Below are positions 1-7,440 of a DNA stretch of 8,213 nt, piece after piece. This stretch comes from JALOAF01 sp035446765. Its GTDB lineage: Bacteria > Patescibacteriota > Gracilibacteria > Absconditabacterales > Absconditicoccaceae. The stretch spans positions 1-8,213 of the forward strand of contig DAOTFU010000036.1 of NCBI GenBank assembly GCA_035446765.1. The letters are read 5' to 3'. A program made the position numbers and the translations under genes. The number at the start of each line of letters is the position of its first letter. Position 1 is the stretch's first letter. The notes beneath the pieces were generated by a model, which was not told the origin of the DNA, did no database searches, and worked only from the letters and a program-made list of their open reading frames with translations.

Positions 1-1
1 T

Positions 2-502
2 TCATGAGACAAAGACTTAAAACAATTATTGGATGATAATGTTGTAGTTACAGATCCTGGTAAGTGAATTAAAACAAAGACACTAGATTTTGTACAAGAA
101 TATCTTTTTGAACCAAAATATATACTTGATTATTTGGCGCTTATTTGAGATTCTGCAGACAATATAAAATGAGTACCAGGTATTGGTCCAAAGTGAGCAA
201 GTACTTTAATACAAAAATACAAAACTATTGAAAATATCTATGATAATATAGATGAAATTACTTGATGAACCAAAGACAAGCTTATTGCATGAAAAGAAGA
301 AGCATTTAAATCCAAAAAACTAATAGAGTTAGAAGTAATACCTAAAGAAGAAATTTTAGATATAGAAAAATATAAATTAGAACTAGATTTCAATAACTAC
401 AAAGAAGTATTGGTTCAAGAATATAATTTTGCATCTATGGAAAAATGAATCACAGAATTAAAAAATAAATTTCATATGCCTCAGCAGAGTAGTCTTTTTT
501 AG
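2..502 (+). CDS. 5'-3' exonuclease (PolA N-terminal-domain type), 3' part, code 25
   Basis: A FEN/PolA-type 5' nuclease removes RNA primers and 5' flaps during lagging-strand replication and repair. The 5' end lies outside the window; 166 residues remain before the TAG stop. Visible motifs are S-G-D-K-D-L near residue 1 (usual T/S-GDKD with metal-binding Asp), V-T-D-P at about 17-20, and D-Y-L-A-L-I-G-D-S-A-D-N-I followed by GVPGIGPKGA. The last is the acidic second-metal cluster and the helix-3turn-helix that grips DNA. The G in LIGD and the G after GPK are UGA codons; 9 of the 12 glycines are UGA. The protein stops where the exonuclease domain of DNA polymerase I normally ends, so no polymerase domain is fused and this is a stand-alone nuclease (inference, because the N-terminus is missing). 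The last residues PQQSSLF resemble a beta-clamp-binding peptide. It converges with the next gene across a terminator-like hairpin. Confidence 0.9.
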
Positions 503-521
503 TAAAAAGTTTTTAAAGTAA

Positions 522-574
522 AAAAGTTCATAAAGTGAAGGTGTTTTTTATAACTTTCAACTTTATGAACTTTT
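522..574. terminator. Bidirectional terminator-like hairpin between convergent genes
   Basis: Arms 522-536 and 560-574 are perfect 15-bp inverted repeats (AAAAGTTCATAAAGT and its complement). About three further pairs are possible towards the loop if base 559 is bulged (537-539 with 556-558). It sits 20 bases after the exonuclease stop and 19 bases beyond the stop of the membrane-protein gene on the other strand. A T-rich run follows on each strand, so it can end transcripts from both sides. The stem is A+T-rich, so its strength as an intrinsic terminator is not certain. Confidence 0.7.
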
Positions 575-585
575 AACTTTTTATT

Positions 586-601
586 CTGAGATTTATCTCA
601 G
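586..601. repeat. Short palindrome overlapping the stop of the minus-strand gene
   Basis: CTGAGAT-TT-ATCTCAG has 7-bp perfect arms and a 2-base centre. The TAA stop of the membrane-protein gene (595 down to 593) lies at its centre. It may fold in the mRNA end as part of the termination region or protect the 3' end. The two-base loop is tight, so in RNA the stem would open by one or two pairs. Confidence 0.45.
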
Positions 602-3600
602 CTTAAATATTATCAATTGACTACTTCAGCCGATGCTAGCCATCATCATATTATTCAATATTTGTTGATATTGTTGTGTATTATTTTGTTGCAAGCTAGT
701 ATATAGATTTAAATATTGCACCAATACAAATCTTTCATCCTGAGTTAAACTTGCTACCATCTCAGATACATTGTTTGGGTCTGAAAGATATACATTTACC
801 GTATTTATCAATTTTGCCTCTTGTATTTGCTTACCATAAATATCAGCAATATCTTGTATAGCTTGACCATTTGATACTCTATAATTAAATATTTGTGCTA
901 TACCATTTATAAGCTCATCAGTATTATTCATAAATCTAGCTGCAGCAAGTTGTGCCCTCAAATATATCAATCATTCTTTATCTTTACTTCCAAATATAGA
1001 TCTTAAATCTTCATCACTAAGACTAAACGCATATTTAGCTCACAAATTATTTGAATAAAATAAATCTAAATATCATTCATCTATCAATTGAGCAAGCATC
1101 ATCATAGAACCACGATCTATTATTTTCCCACTTACAGGATCTACTTTGGCAAAAAATCTATGGAATAATGATTCATTTCATTCTCACATTACAACAGTCG
1201 CAATATTTGGATCTATTACAAGATATTTCAAATTAGCTTGCTTTAGTCTATGATAAGCCTTACAAGCATTACCATCCGAAGCTTGTTCCCAAAACCAAGC
1301 CAACATTCCATCAGATTTTATATTGTGCTGATTATCCAAGAAATATTGTAGATAAGTTCAAGCAATCAAAACTCCGTCGTTATCATCCCTATCTTTTGTA
1401 TATTCAATAAATCTGTTATAATGTGGAAATTGTAAATCAAAAACATCTTTTTGAGAATATCAAATTTTAGTATCATTTTCTTGTCTAAGGTCTGATGAAA
1501 TTTCTTGTACTTGTCATACAGATTGTTTAAACCATAAGAACGGTCCACTAGCTCATTGACTAGATATCCTAATAAAATTGAAGAACATCTGTGCCAACAT
1601 TCGTAATACCAAAACACCCAAAGTGACTAATACCAAATTTTTGTGAGTATTATCTTTTTGATCATTCATAATATCTTGTAAAAAAGCACTTACTACTAAT
1701 ATTGTCCACATAATCAAACCAATACCATACCAAAGTATTGCTCCACCAATTATTCGCCACACAGCTCGTCATATAGTAGAAGACATGGCCAAAGCAAATA
1801 GTTTTTTATCTTTTTTGATTATTGAGTATATAAGAGTAAAGATAGTAAATATAAACATAAAGATCCATATAAATCCAATATCAGTATAATAACTACTCAA
1901 GTTTTGCAATGATCGATTGAATGTGATATTCAGTGGAACTATATATCTGTATGGTACTTGTATCTTTCACTTTTCAGTATAGACTGAATGATTTTGATAA
2001 TATTGCCTCAAATCCACAACACCATCTCTGAGAGTATCAGGATTTTCCTTGTAATTTTCTAAAGTATTTTGCAATATTTCTTCAGCTTCTGATCAAGGTT
2101 TTAAAAGTCACAAAGCTTCTATTTCTTCCAGTTTTTGTATATTACCTTGATTTATTTCATCTTGATATTCACACAAGACTTTAGCAGAGGAGTTTGCACT
2201 AAAACACTTGTTATTAGACACATAAATTAGTCTCAATAACTTATAAGACAATCTATTGTTGTGATTAAATTCTTTCCATCCATATCAGACATATCTTCAT
2301 ACATCTTCATTTCATTTTTCAGCCTCTCTCATTCATTCTTTCAATTCTTCTTCAGTGAAATCAGCAGATAAACACTGTTCAATTCACAATTCTCAATTCA
2401 CAATTCTCAATTCATTTTTATCAATTTCATTCTGTTCTTCTAACACTTCAGTATCAGTCGCAGCATATAATTTTATCGTTGCAGCGTTTCAATGTTTCAA
2501 CGCTGCATCGTTTTTTGACAAAAATAATCATTTAACAAAGTTTGATGCTCCAAAATCTTCTGTCACTTTTACTTGTTTATAGGCCAACCACGGTCATTTA
2601 AATATCAACAAACTTCAGATTAGAGCAATTCACCATATAAGTATATATCATAATAATTTCTTTTTGTTTAATAACTCTAATTTAGTATTTTTTACAAACA
2701 TTTGCAGTATACCAAGTCAAGTAATTATTATTCAAATTAATACAATCCACTTACCCAAACTCGGTCACATAAAATCAGCAGCATTTTGTGGCTGAATTAT
2801 ACCCATCATTCAAACTACTATTGTTCATATTCAAAATGCAGAAATAGAATTGATCCACAAAGCAAACAAAAGCACAGCAAATACTACTACATCTATAAAT
2901 GCACTAGGTTTTGCCATACTAGCTAATGCAAAAAAGAAACCAGATATGATAAGATATTTCAGCGACTCTTTGTCCAATAATTTCTTTGCCTTATGTTCAG
3001 CTATATAACGTATAAAAACAAATCATGACAGCATAGCCAACAATGTTAGAGCCATTACTCAAAGATCAGTTTTATTGTCAATAAAAACTAAGAAGGCTCA
3101 CATACCACTAGTTAGCCACAACAATAATGTCATCCAACCAGCACCAAATGTAATTCACTTTGTTATTTCAGATATTTTAATTTTTTCAGATATGTATGTT
3201 ATGACTTCATTGATTAGTACTAAACCAAATAATAATACTAATGGTCCAGACAAAAAGTTCATACTTACTGCTATGGTGTCGGCAGACAACCATCATCATC
3301 CAAATATAGACCCAATACTAAACCAAAAAGCAATAAATGAGTGTCGCAAAAATGGCATCGTACTTGCTGTACCAATATTACCTCGTATCAATCCAAAATT
3401 TTCTGCTATCACTTTTGGTACATACATATATGCATGATTTGCATCCCAAGCAGTAGAATATGGTATAAACGAAAGTTGAAAACCATAAAAATAATACATG
3501 ATAGAAAACAAAACTAATATTATCAATGCTCGTTTCCATCGATTTTGTTTGATATTGCTCACTTTCAAATCAGATAAATTTTCAGACAATATATTTACAT

Positions 3601-4177
3601 GATTTTTCATATCACCTTTCAAATACCATATCAAAAATCCAAATCACAAGAATATTATCCAAATCAATATGGGGTGAAACAATCCAAATCACATCAGTAA
3701 TTGTACAAACAGTAGCAATACTCCAAGCCCAAACCCAAATTTTAAAAATAATTCTTGTATCCTATTTTCTTTAAATTTTATAATTAATTTAGACAACCAA
3801 GTTCACAAAGCTAATATTCAAGCCAAAAAATAAGCTCACAAAATAAACAGTATAGTGGTGTTTATTATAAATATAATAAAACCAGATCATAACAATCATC
3901 ACTTTATTCACATATGTAATAGACTAAACAACAGTAAGCCCACAAACAAAAATATAGTAAATTTCTTTAGAGAAAATTTTTTGTTTTTTAAAAGATACAA
4001 AACTGGTACAAATGCAGAAACTATAGCTCAAATCATAATCCACCAATTTTTTCAATTAGAAAACATATCAAGATAATATGTGTGATTGGCCATAAATTCA
4101 CCAAAAACTTCTACACCCAACACAACTAAAACGAAAATCATTATTCACAAAAAAATCTTTTTTGTAAGACTTTTCAT
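593..4177 (-). CDS. Giant polytopic membrane protein, GT-C glycosyltransferase-like, code 25
   Basis: Read with UGA as Gly, this frame is open for 1194 codons from ATG (4177-4175) to TAA; no TAA or TAG occurs in frame. Residues 1 to about 530 are mostly hydrophobic and hold a dozen or so membrane spans. Between two spans comes a loop with S-T-A-W-D-A-N-H (D245), placed like the acidic first-loop motif of GT-C enzymes (PMT/STT3/ArnT class), then Y-V-P-K. Residues about 534-765 form a Glu/Lys/Asn-rich soluble domain, about 770-875 hold four more spans, and 875-1194 form a soluble C-terminal domain with G-T-Y-L-Q-Y-F-L-D-N-Q (from about 938) and Y-L-V-I-D-P-N-I (D989). This order resembles lipid-linked-sugar glycosyltransferases with an external C-terminal domain. 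I do not recognise a specific family; a lineage-specific surface-assembly protein is the alternative. It is divergent from the AbiE/glycan cluster and has no clear Shine-Dalgarno. The sequence supports the reading frame strongly, the function weakly. Confidence 0.8.
2380..2414. repeat. 14-bp tandem repeat (2.5 copies) inside the membrane-protein gene
   Basis: The unit CAATTCACAATTCT occurs at 2380-2393 and 2394-2407, with a half unit CAATTCA at 2408-2414. It can also be seen as five 7-bp units alternating CAATTCA and CAATTCT. It encodes about residues 588-599 in the soluble domain. Neither 14 nor 7 is a multiple of three, so gain or loss of one unit would shift the frame. Confidence 0.8.
2480..2507. 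repeat. GC-richer hairpin inside the membrane-protein gene
   Basis: Arms 2480-2488 (TGCAGCGTT) and 2499-2507 (AACGCTGCA) are perfect 9-bp inverted repeats around a 10-base loop. Two more pairs (2477-2478 with 2509-2510) are possible beyond one mismatch. TTTCAA occurs twice in and next to the loop. It is clearly richer in G+C than its surroundings and lies about 70 bases from the 14-bp tandem repeat, in the same soluble-domain segment. It could be a repeat-derived insertion in the coding sequence. Confidence 0.55.
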
Positions 4178-4253
4178 CCAAATAAATTAAATTATAAAAA
4201 TAAACATAAAACTTTTTATTGAAGTAGGGGAGTTTTTCAATACATCTTTATTG

Positions 4254-4259
4254 TATAAT
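4254..4259 (+). promoter_or_regulatory. Candidate -10 box upstream of the abiE operon
   Basis: A perfect TATAAT hexamer, preceded by TTG, stands 138 bases before the antitoxin start. No good -35 hexamer is found at the usual 16-18 bases; TTGAAG at 4219-4224 is too far away (29 bases). Perfect TATAAT matches are expected by chance in such A+T-rich DNA, so this is a candidate only. A second TATAAT on the opposite strand (4196 down to 4191) could serve the membrane-protein gene, but would leave a leader of only a few bases. Confidence 0.35.
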
Positions 4260-4310
4260 AATGTCATTTAGAGTGAGCCCATTTTGCGACAAGTCTAATT
4301 TCATTAAATA

Positions 4311-4331
4311 TATAAAAAGTATATTTTTATA
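4311..4331. repeat. 8-bp inverted repeat overlapping the main AbiE upstream palindrome
   Basis: TATAAAAA (4311-4318) and TTTTTATA (4324-4331) flank GTATA. It overlaps the left arm of the larger palindrome at 4326-4367, giving two staggered inverted repeats ahead of the antitoxin gene. It is pure A/T in the arms, so chance is a real alternative. Confidence 0.35.
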
Positions 4332-4367
4332 GAAATAAAATTTGCATTTTAATTTTATTTCTATAAA
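4326..4367. promoter_or_regulatory. 17-bp perfect inverted repeat ahead of abiEi, candidate operator
   Basis: Arms 4326-4342 and 4351-4367 pair perfectly over 17 bases around the loop TGCATTTT. The core TATAGAAATAAAATT is longer than expected by chance even in A+T-rich DNA. It ends 30 bases before the antitoxin ATG. AbiEi antitoxins studied in other bacteria repress their own operon by binding inverted repeats upstream (known for the family), so this is the natural operator candidate. No T tract follows on the plus strand and no gene ends here, which argues against a terminator. A leader-RNA hairpin is the other option. Confidence 0.5.
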
Positions 4368-4397
4368 CTAACATAAATTACTTTTTTAAGAAATAAA

Positions 4398-5018
4398 ATG
4401 ATAAAAAAATTAGAAAAACTTCCATATTTCACATTAAACCAATTCTCACTTTTTTATAAAAATAAAAAAAGCGCTTCTATAGTTATATCAAATAAATTAA
4501 GACAAAAAAAAATACACAATATTAGAGAGTGAATATATATCAGCGATGAAAAACTAAAAGAAATTTCTTTATCAAATAAAATCACTTCTTTCAAAGAATT
4601 TATAGCTACGCATTTAATTTACACACCAAGTTATCTTAGTCTAGAGTACGTTTTATTTGAAAATAATGTTATCACAGAGAATGTATACACTTTCACATTA
4701 GTTACTACAAATAAAACAGCCACATTCAAAAACAATTTTGGTACATTTAGATATAAATCAATCAAAAAAACTTTTTTCTGAGAGTATAACACCATACTTA
4801 TTTGAGATTTTATTATTTATAAAGCAATCCCAGAAAAAGCACTTTTCGATTATTTTTATTTCCAAAGATGATTTATTTTCAAAGAAGATTATATTAAAGA
4901 ATTAAGATTAAATCTAGAAAATATTGATTTAAAATTATTTGAAAAAATTATCAATAAGTATAAATCCCAAAAGGTAAAAAAAATTTTTAATATTATCAAA
5001 AAAATGCAATGATTATAG
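4398..5018 (+). CDS. abiEi: AbiEi-type antitoxin / transcriptional regulator, code 25
   Basis: The 206-residue protein has the layout of AbiEi antitoxins: an N-terminal winged-helix region (about 1-55, from K-L-P-Y-F-T-L to R-E-G-I-Y-I-S), then P-S-Y-L-S-L-E (77-83), then a segment of the T-N-K-T-A-T-F ... G-T-F-R-Y type, and P-E-K-A-L-F-D (145-151), all hallmarks of the family. In known systems AbiEi represses the operon and neutralises the AbiEii toxin without stable binding to it (type IV). Five of its six glycines are UGA (codons at 4530, 4779, 4803, 4869, 5010), so the gene is adapted to this code. It ends at TAG 5016-5018 and overlaps the toxin gene by 10 bases. The ATG is the only start near the beginning of the conserved N-terminus; only a weak A-rich AAGAAA precedes it. 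The palindrome at 4326-4367 is the likely self-regulation site. Confidence 0.85.
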
Positions 5019-5821
5019 AAGAAATAAAAAACGAAATTAAAAGACATCAAGGAAAAGAAGATATTTTTAAAATAGGATATATCAAAGAATTTTTACAAAC
5101 AACAATTATCAAAGAAATTTATGAATTATCAGAAGCCAAGAATCTGATTTTTTATTGATGAACAGCAATTAGATTTTTATTCAACTTAAATAGATTAAGT
5201 GAAGATTTAGATTTTGTTTGAAAATGATTTAATGACTTTGAACTTTTATGAGAACATTTACAAAAAAAGTTAGAAAAATATAGTCTTATTGTAGATTATA
5301 AAGTACAGAAATTTAGAATTACTTTGAAATTTAGAAATTTATTGGATCAATTTGATTTACAATATTGAAATTCAAAAGATATTTATATTAAAATAGAAAT
5401 ATCAGACCATATAAATTTTTGTAAAAATTTTGAAATAAAAATTTATCCAATATTTAAACATAATCAAAGTCTTGTAATAAAATCATTTGATCAGTCTACA
5501 TTGTTTTCCACCAAACTAAATGCAGTTTTATACAGACAGCGGGCAAAAAATAAAAACACAACAAATATAAAAGTAAAATGAAGAGATTTTTATGATTTAT
5601 TTCGATATCTACAAAAAAATATCCAACCAAACATTGATTGTATTCCATGAGTTAAAGATTTAGAAGATTTAAAAAATAAATTAAAAGAAAAAGTAAATAA
5701 TACAGACTTCAAAGAAGTTATACAAGATATAGAAAATTTTGTCGAAGATGATAATATGATAGAATTTATTGAAAACCACTGAAAAGAATATATATTGGAG
5801 AAGATAGAGGAGTGGGAATAA
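5009..5821 (+). CDS. abiEii: AbiEii-type nucleotidyltransferase toxin, code 25
   Basis: The 270-residue protein carries the AbiEii/DUF1814-type nucleotidyltransferase fold. Visible are F-Y-G-G-T-A-I-R (G50, G51, T52), R-L-S-E-D-L-D-F with the metal-binding pair D66 and D68, a conserved-type Lys at 169 in F-S-T-K-L, and K-G-R-D-F-Y-D-L-F (190-198). Related toxins (AbiEii, MenT) transfer nucleotides using NTPs; MenT enzymes modify tRNA acceptor ends and stop translation (known for the family; the substrate here is unknown). G50-G51, the catalytic glycines, are two consecutive UGA codons, and 9 of 11 glycines are UGA. All core motifs are intact, so the toxin should be active in its host, and it would truncate at residue 49 or trigger release under the standard code. 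The start ATG lies inside the end of the antitoxin gene, implying coupled translation. The next gene starts 26 bases downstream. Confidence 0.9.
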
Positions 5822-5847
5822 AAGATTTTTAATTTTAAAGACTTAAA

Positions 5848-6291
5848 ATGAAAACAATAGTCATCACTTCCTGATATTTCAATCCTATCCACCCAGGTCA
5901 TATCGAATGCCTAGAACTTTGTAAAGAATTATGAGATGAACTTCGAGTAATAGTAAACAGCGACGAACAAGCTAGAGACAAAACTGGTAAACAAGAAGTT
6001 TTTCAAGATGAAGATTTCAGAATGAAAGTTGTTTGATCTATAAAACCAGTAAATGAAGTAGTATTGTCTGTAGATCAAGACGGATCAGTTTGCAAAAGCA
6101 TTGAATACACAGCTAAATTAATTAAAGAAAAATATGGAGAAGATGTAAAAATAATTTTTGGAAAATGATGAGACAGATTTACTTGAAATATACCAGAGGT
6201 ACAAGTTTGTAAAGATCTAAGCATAGAAATTAGAGATTGATTATGAGCAAAGACACACAATAGTAGTGATTTTAGAGACAAAAATAGTTAA
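5848..6291 (+). CDS. Cytidylyltransferase-like nucleotidyltransferase, code 25
   Basis: The 147-residue protein matches small enzymes of the glycerol-3-phosphate cytidylyltransferase / heptose-phosphate adenylyltransferase / FAD-synthetase superfamily. These join an NTP to a phosphorylated alcohol or sugar and release pyrophosphate. The start K-T-I-V-I-T-S-G-Y-F-N-P-I-H-P-G-H (HxGH at 15-18) is the nucleotide-binding signature. A second part has I-I-F-G-K-G-G-D-R-F, and the end carries N-S-S-D-F-R (138-143), like the ISSTxIR motif that contacts the NTP. The usual V-G-V-x-x-D strand appears as V-I-V-N-S-D-E. Lacking further specificity motifs, I cannot name the substrate. Being followed after 6 bases by a GT4 gene and then a GT2 gene, it probably activates a precursor for a surface polymer. 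Seven or more UGA glycines occur, including the G of the first motif (G9). It could share the upstream abiE transcript. Confidence 0.82.
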
Positions 6292-6297
6292 AATATT

Positions 6298-7437
6298 ATG
6301 ACAAAAATTAATATAATACAATTCTTACCATATTTTCCACCACACAAGTGATGACTTGAGACACACGCTCAAGAGCGATGATTTTGGCGAGAAAAAAAAT
6401 GATACTGAGATGTAATTAATGTTGTTTTTGATATATGATATTTTTCTAAAAAAGATTTAAATGAAAAATTAATATTGATTCCAGCCGTTGAAATAATTCC
6501 TACATTTCCAATTCCCAAATTTCGAAAAAAAGAATTCCGAAAAACATTACGTGTCATTGCGAGGAGCTTAGCGACGTGGCAATCTAATTGAAAAGTTATA
6601 GTAGTAACTCGTACAAGATTTTTTACTTCGTCACTATTATGATGAATTTTTGCTAAAAGAAATAAAATAAAGCGAGTACACATAGAACACGGAGTAGATT
6701 ATGTTAAATTAAATTCAAAACTAAAAGAGTTAATAGCACGAACATACGATCAAATAATTGGAAGATGGGTTTTTAGAAATTCCGATCAGATTATTTGAAT
6801 TTCACAGGCTTGCAAAAACTTTGCAAACAAGTTTACAAAAAAAGAAATACCAGTGATATATAGGTGAATAGAGTTTAATCCTAAACCAAGAAACAAACAC
6901 AATTGAGACGATATTAGATTATGATTCGTAGGTAGATTAGTGGAACTTAAATGAGTTGATCTATTAATCAAAGCTTTTGCAGAAATATATAAAAATAATA
7001 AAAGTCTCTCATTGCAAATCGTATGAGATGGAGAAGAAAAAGACAACCTAGAAAAGTTGACTAAAAATTTAAAAATAGATAGAGTAGTATCTTTTTTATG
7101 ATTTAAAGATAGAAAATATCTTTGAGAAAGTTTCTTATCAAGCATAGATATATTAGTTAATCCAAGTTATCAAGAGTGATTACCCACGTCTGTTTTAGAG
7201 TGATTGTTGGCTCAATGCGTGGTTGTAGCGACAGATGTTTGATGAACTAAAGAGATATCAAATGAGAAAGATTTAATTTTGAGTAAAAAATGAGAAGTAG
7301 AAGATCTAAAAAATAAATTAGAATGTTCTATAAAAAGTCATAATAAATATATTTGATTATCATACAAATACGTTAGAGATAATTTTTCTTGGGATAAAAG
7401 TATAGAGAAATATCAAAAAGTTTTAAATCTAAAATAA
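6298..7437 (+). CDS. GT4-family glycosyltransferase, code 25
   Basis: The 379-residue GT-B-fold enzyme transfers a sugar from a nucleotide-sugar donor to a cell-envelope or glycan acceptor. The N-terminal F-P-P-H-K-G-G-L-E-T-H-A (13-23 region) is the GT4 glycine loop. H-I-E-H-G-V-D-Y follows in the first domain. The C-terminal donor domain has F-V-G-R-L-V-E-L-K-G (R213, K218), V-G-D-G-E-E, and the EX7E motif E-G-L-P-T-S-V-L-E (E293, E301) with D-V-G-G-T-K-E after it. All key residues are present. By my count 23 of 27 glycines are UGA, including both of the N-terminal pair and the G of EGLP. Residues 86-96 come from an inserted 33-bp repeat-like segment in the first domain. Only 6 bases separate it from the upstream gene and 3 from the GT2 gene, so the three are an operon. 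Acceptor and donor cannot be read from the sequence. Confidence 0.93.
6553..6585. repeat. 33-bp interspersed-repeat-like segment inside the GT4 gene
   Basis: The segment begins GTCATTGCGAGGAGC and ends GTGGCAATCT, with ATTGC near the start inverted as GCAAT near the end. It is about half G+C in DNA that is otherwise mostly A+T. The pattern GTCATTGCGAGGAGC ... GGCAATCT is one I recognise from small dispersed repeats in other bacterial genomes (recollection, not a search). It is exactly 11 codons, in phase with the gene, and encodes V-I-A-R-S-L-A-T-W-Q-S using codons rare in this window (GCG, AGG, ACG). Only one copy is in the window. Confidence 0.6.
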
Positions 7438-7440
7438 AGA

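Noticed and set aside
1366..1617. A minus-strand frame of 83 codons overlapping the membrane-protein gene
   Set aside because: It is in another frame of the same strand as the membrane-protein gene and has no support beyond being open.
2380..2414. CRISPR array
   Set aside because: The units are 7-14 bp and directly adjacent, without unique spacers, and lie inside a coding frame.
2355..4076. Plus-strand open frames at 2355-2582, 3075-3437 and 3855-4076
   Set aside because: They lie antisense to the long membrane-protein frame, have low-complexity translations with no recognisable motifs, and no gene-like start context.
593..4177. A string of separate short minus-strand genes or a decayed pseudogene
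   Set aside because: The breaks are all UGA; with UGA as Gly the frame is continuous over 1194 codons with a consistent membrane pattern, and no TAA or TAG interrupts it.
4254..4259. Confident sigma-70 promoter
   Set aside because: The TATAAT is perfect but no acceptable -35 lies at the right distance, and such hexamers are common by chance in this composition; kept only as a low-confidence candidate.
4326..4367. Rho-independent terminator
   Set aside because: The stem has almost no G-C pairs, no T tract follows on the plus strand, and no gene ends here on either strand.
6553..6585. Insertion-sequence end or transposon remnant with target duplication
   Set aside because: No flanking direct repeat and no transposase sequence were seen; the segment fits a small dispersed repeat better.
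5590..7145. Minus-strand open frames at 5590-5901, 6075-6281, 6369-6683 and 6786-7145
   Set aside because: They are antisense to genes with clear family motifs (AbiEii, cytidylyltransferase, GT4); their translations show no family features.
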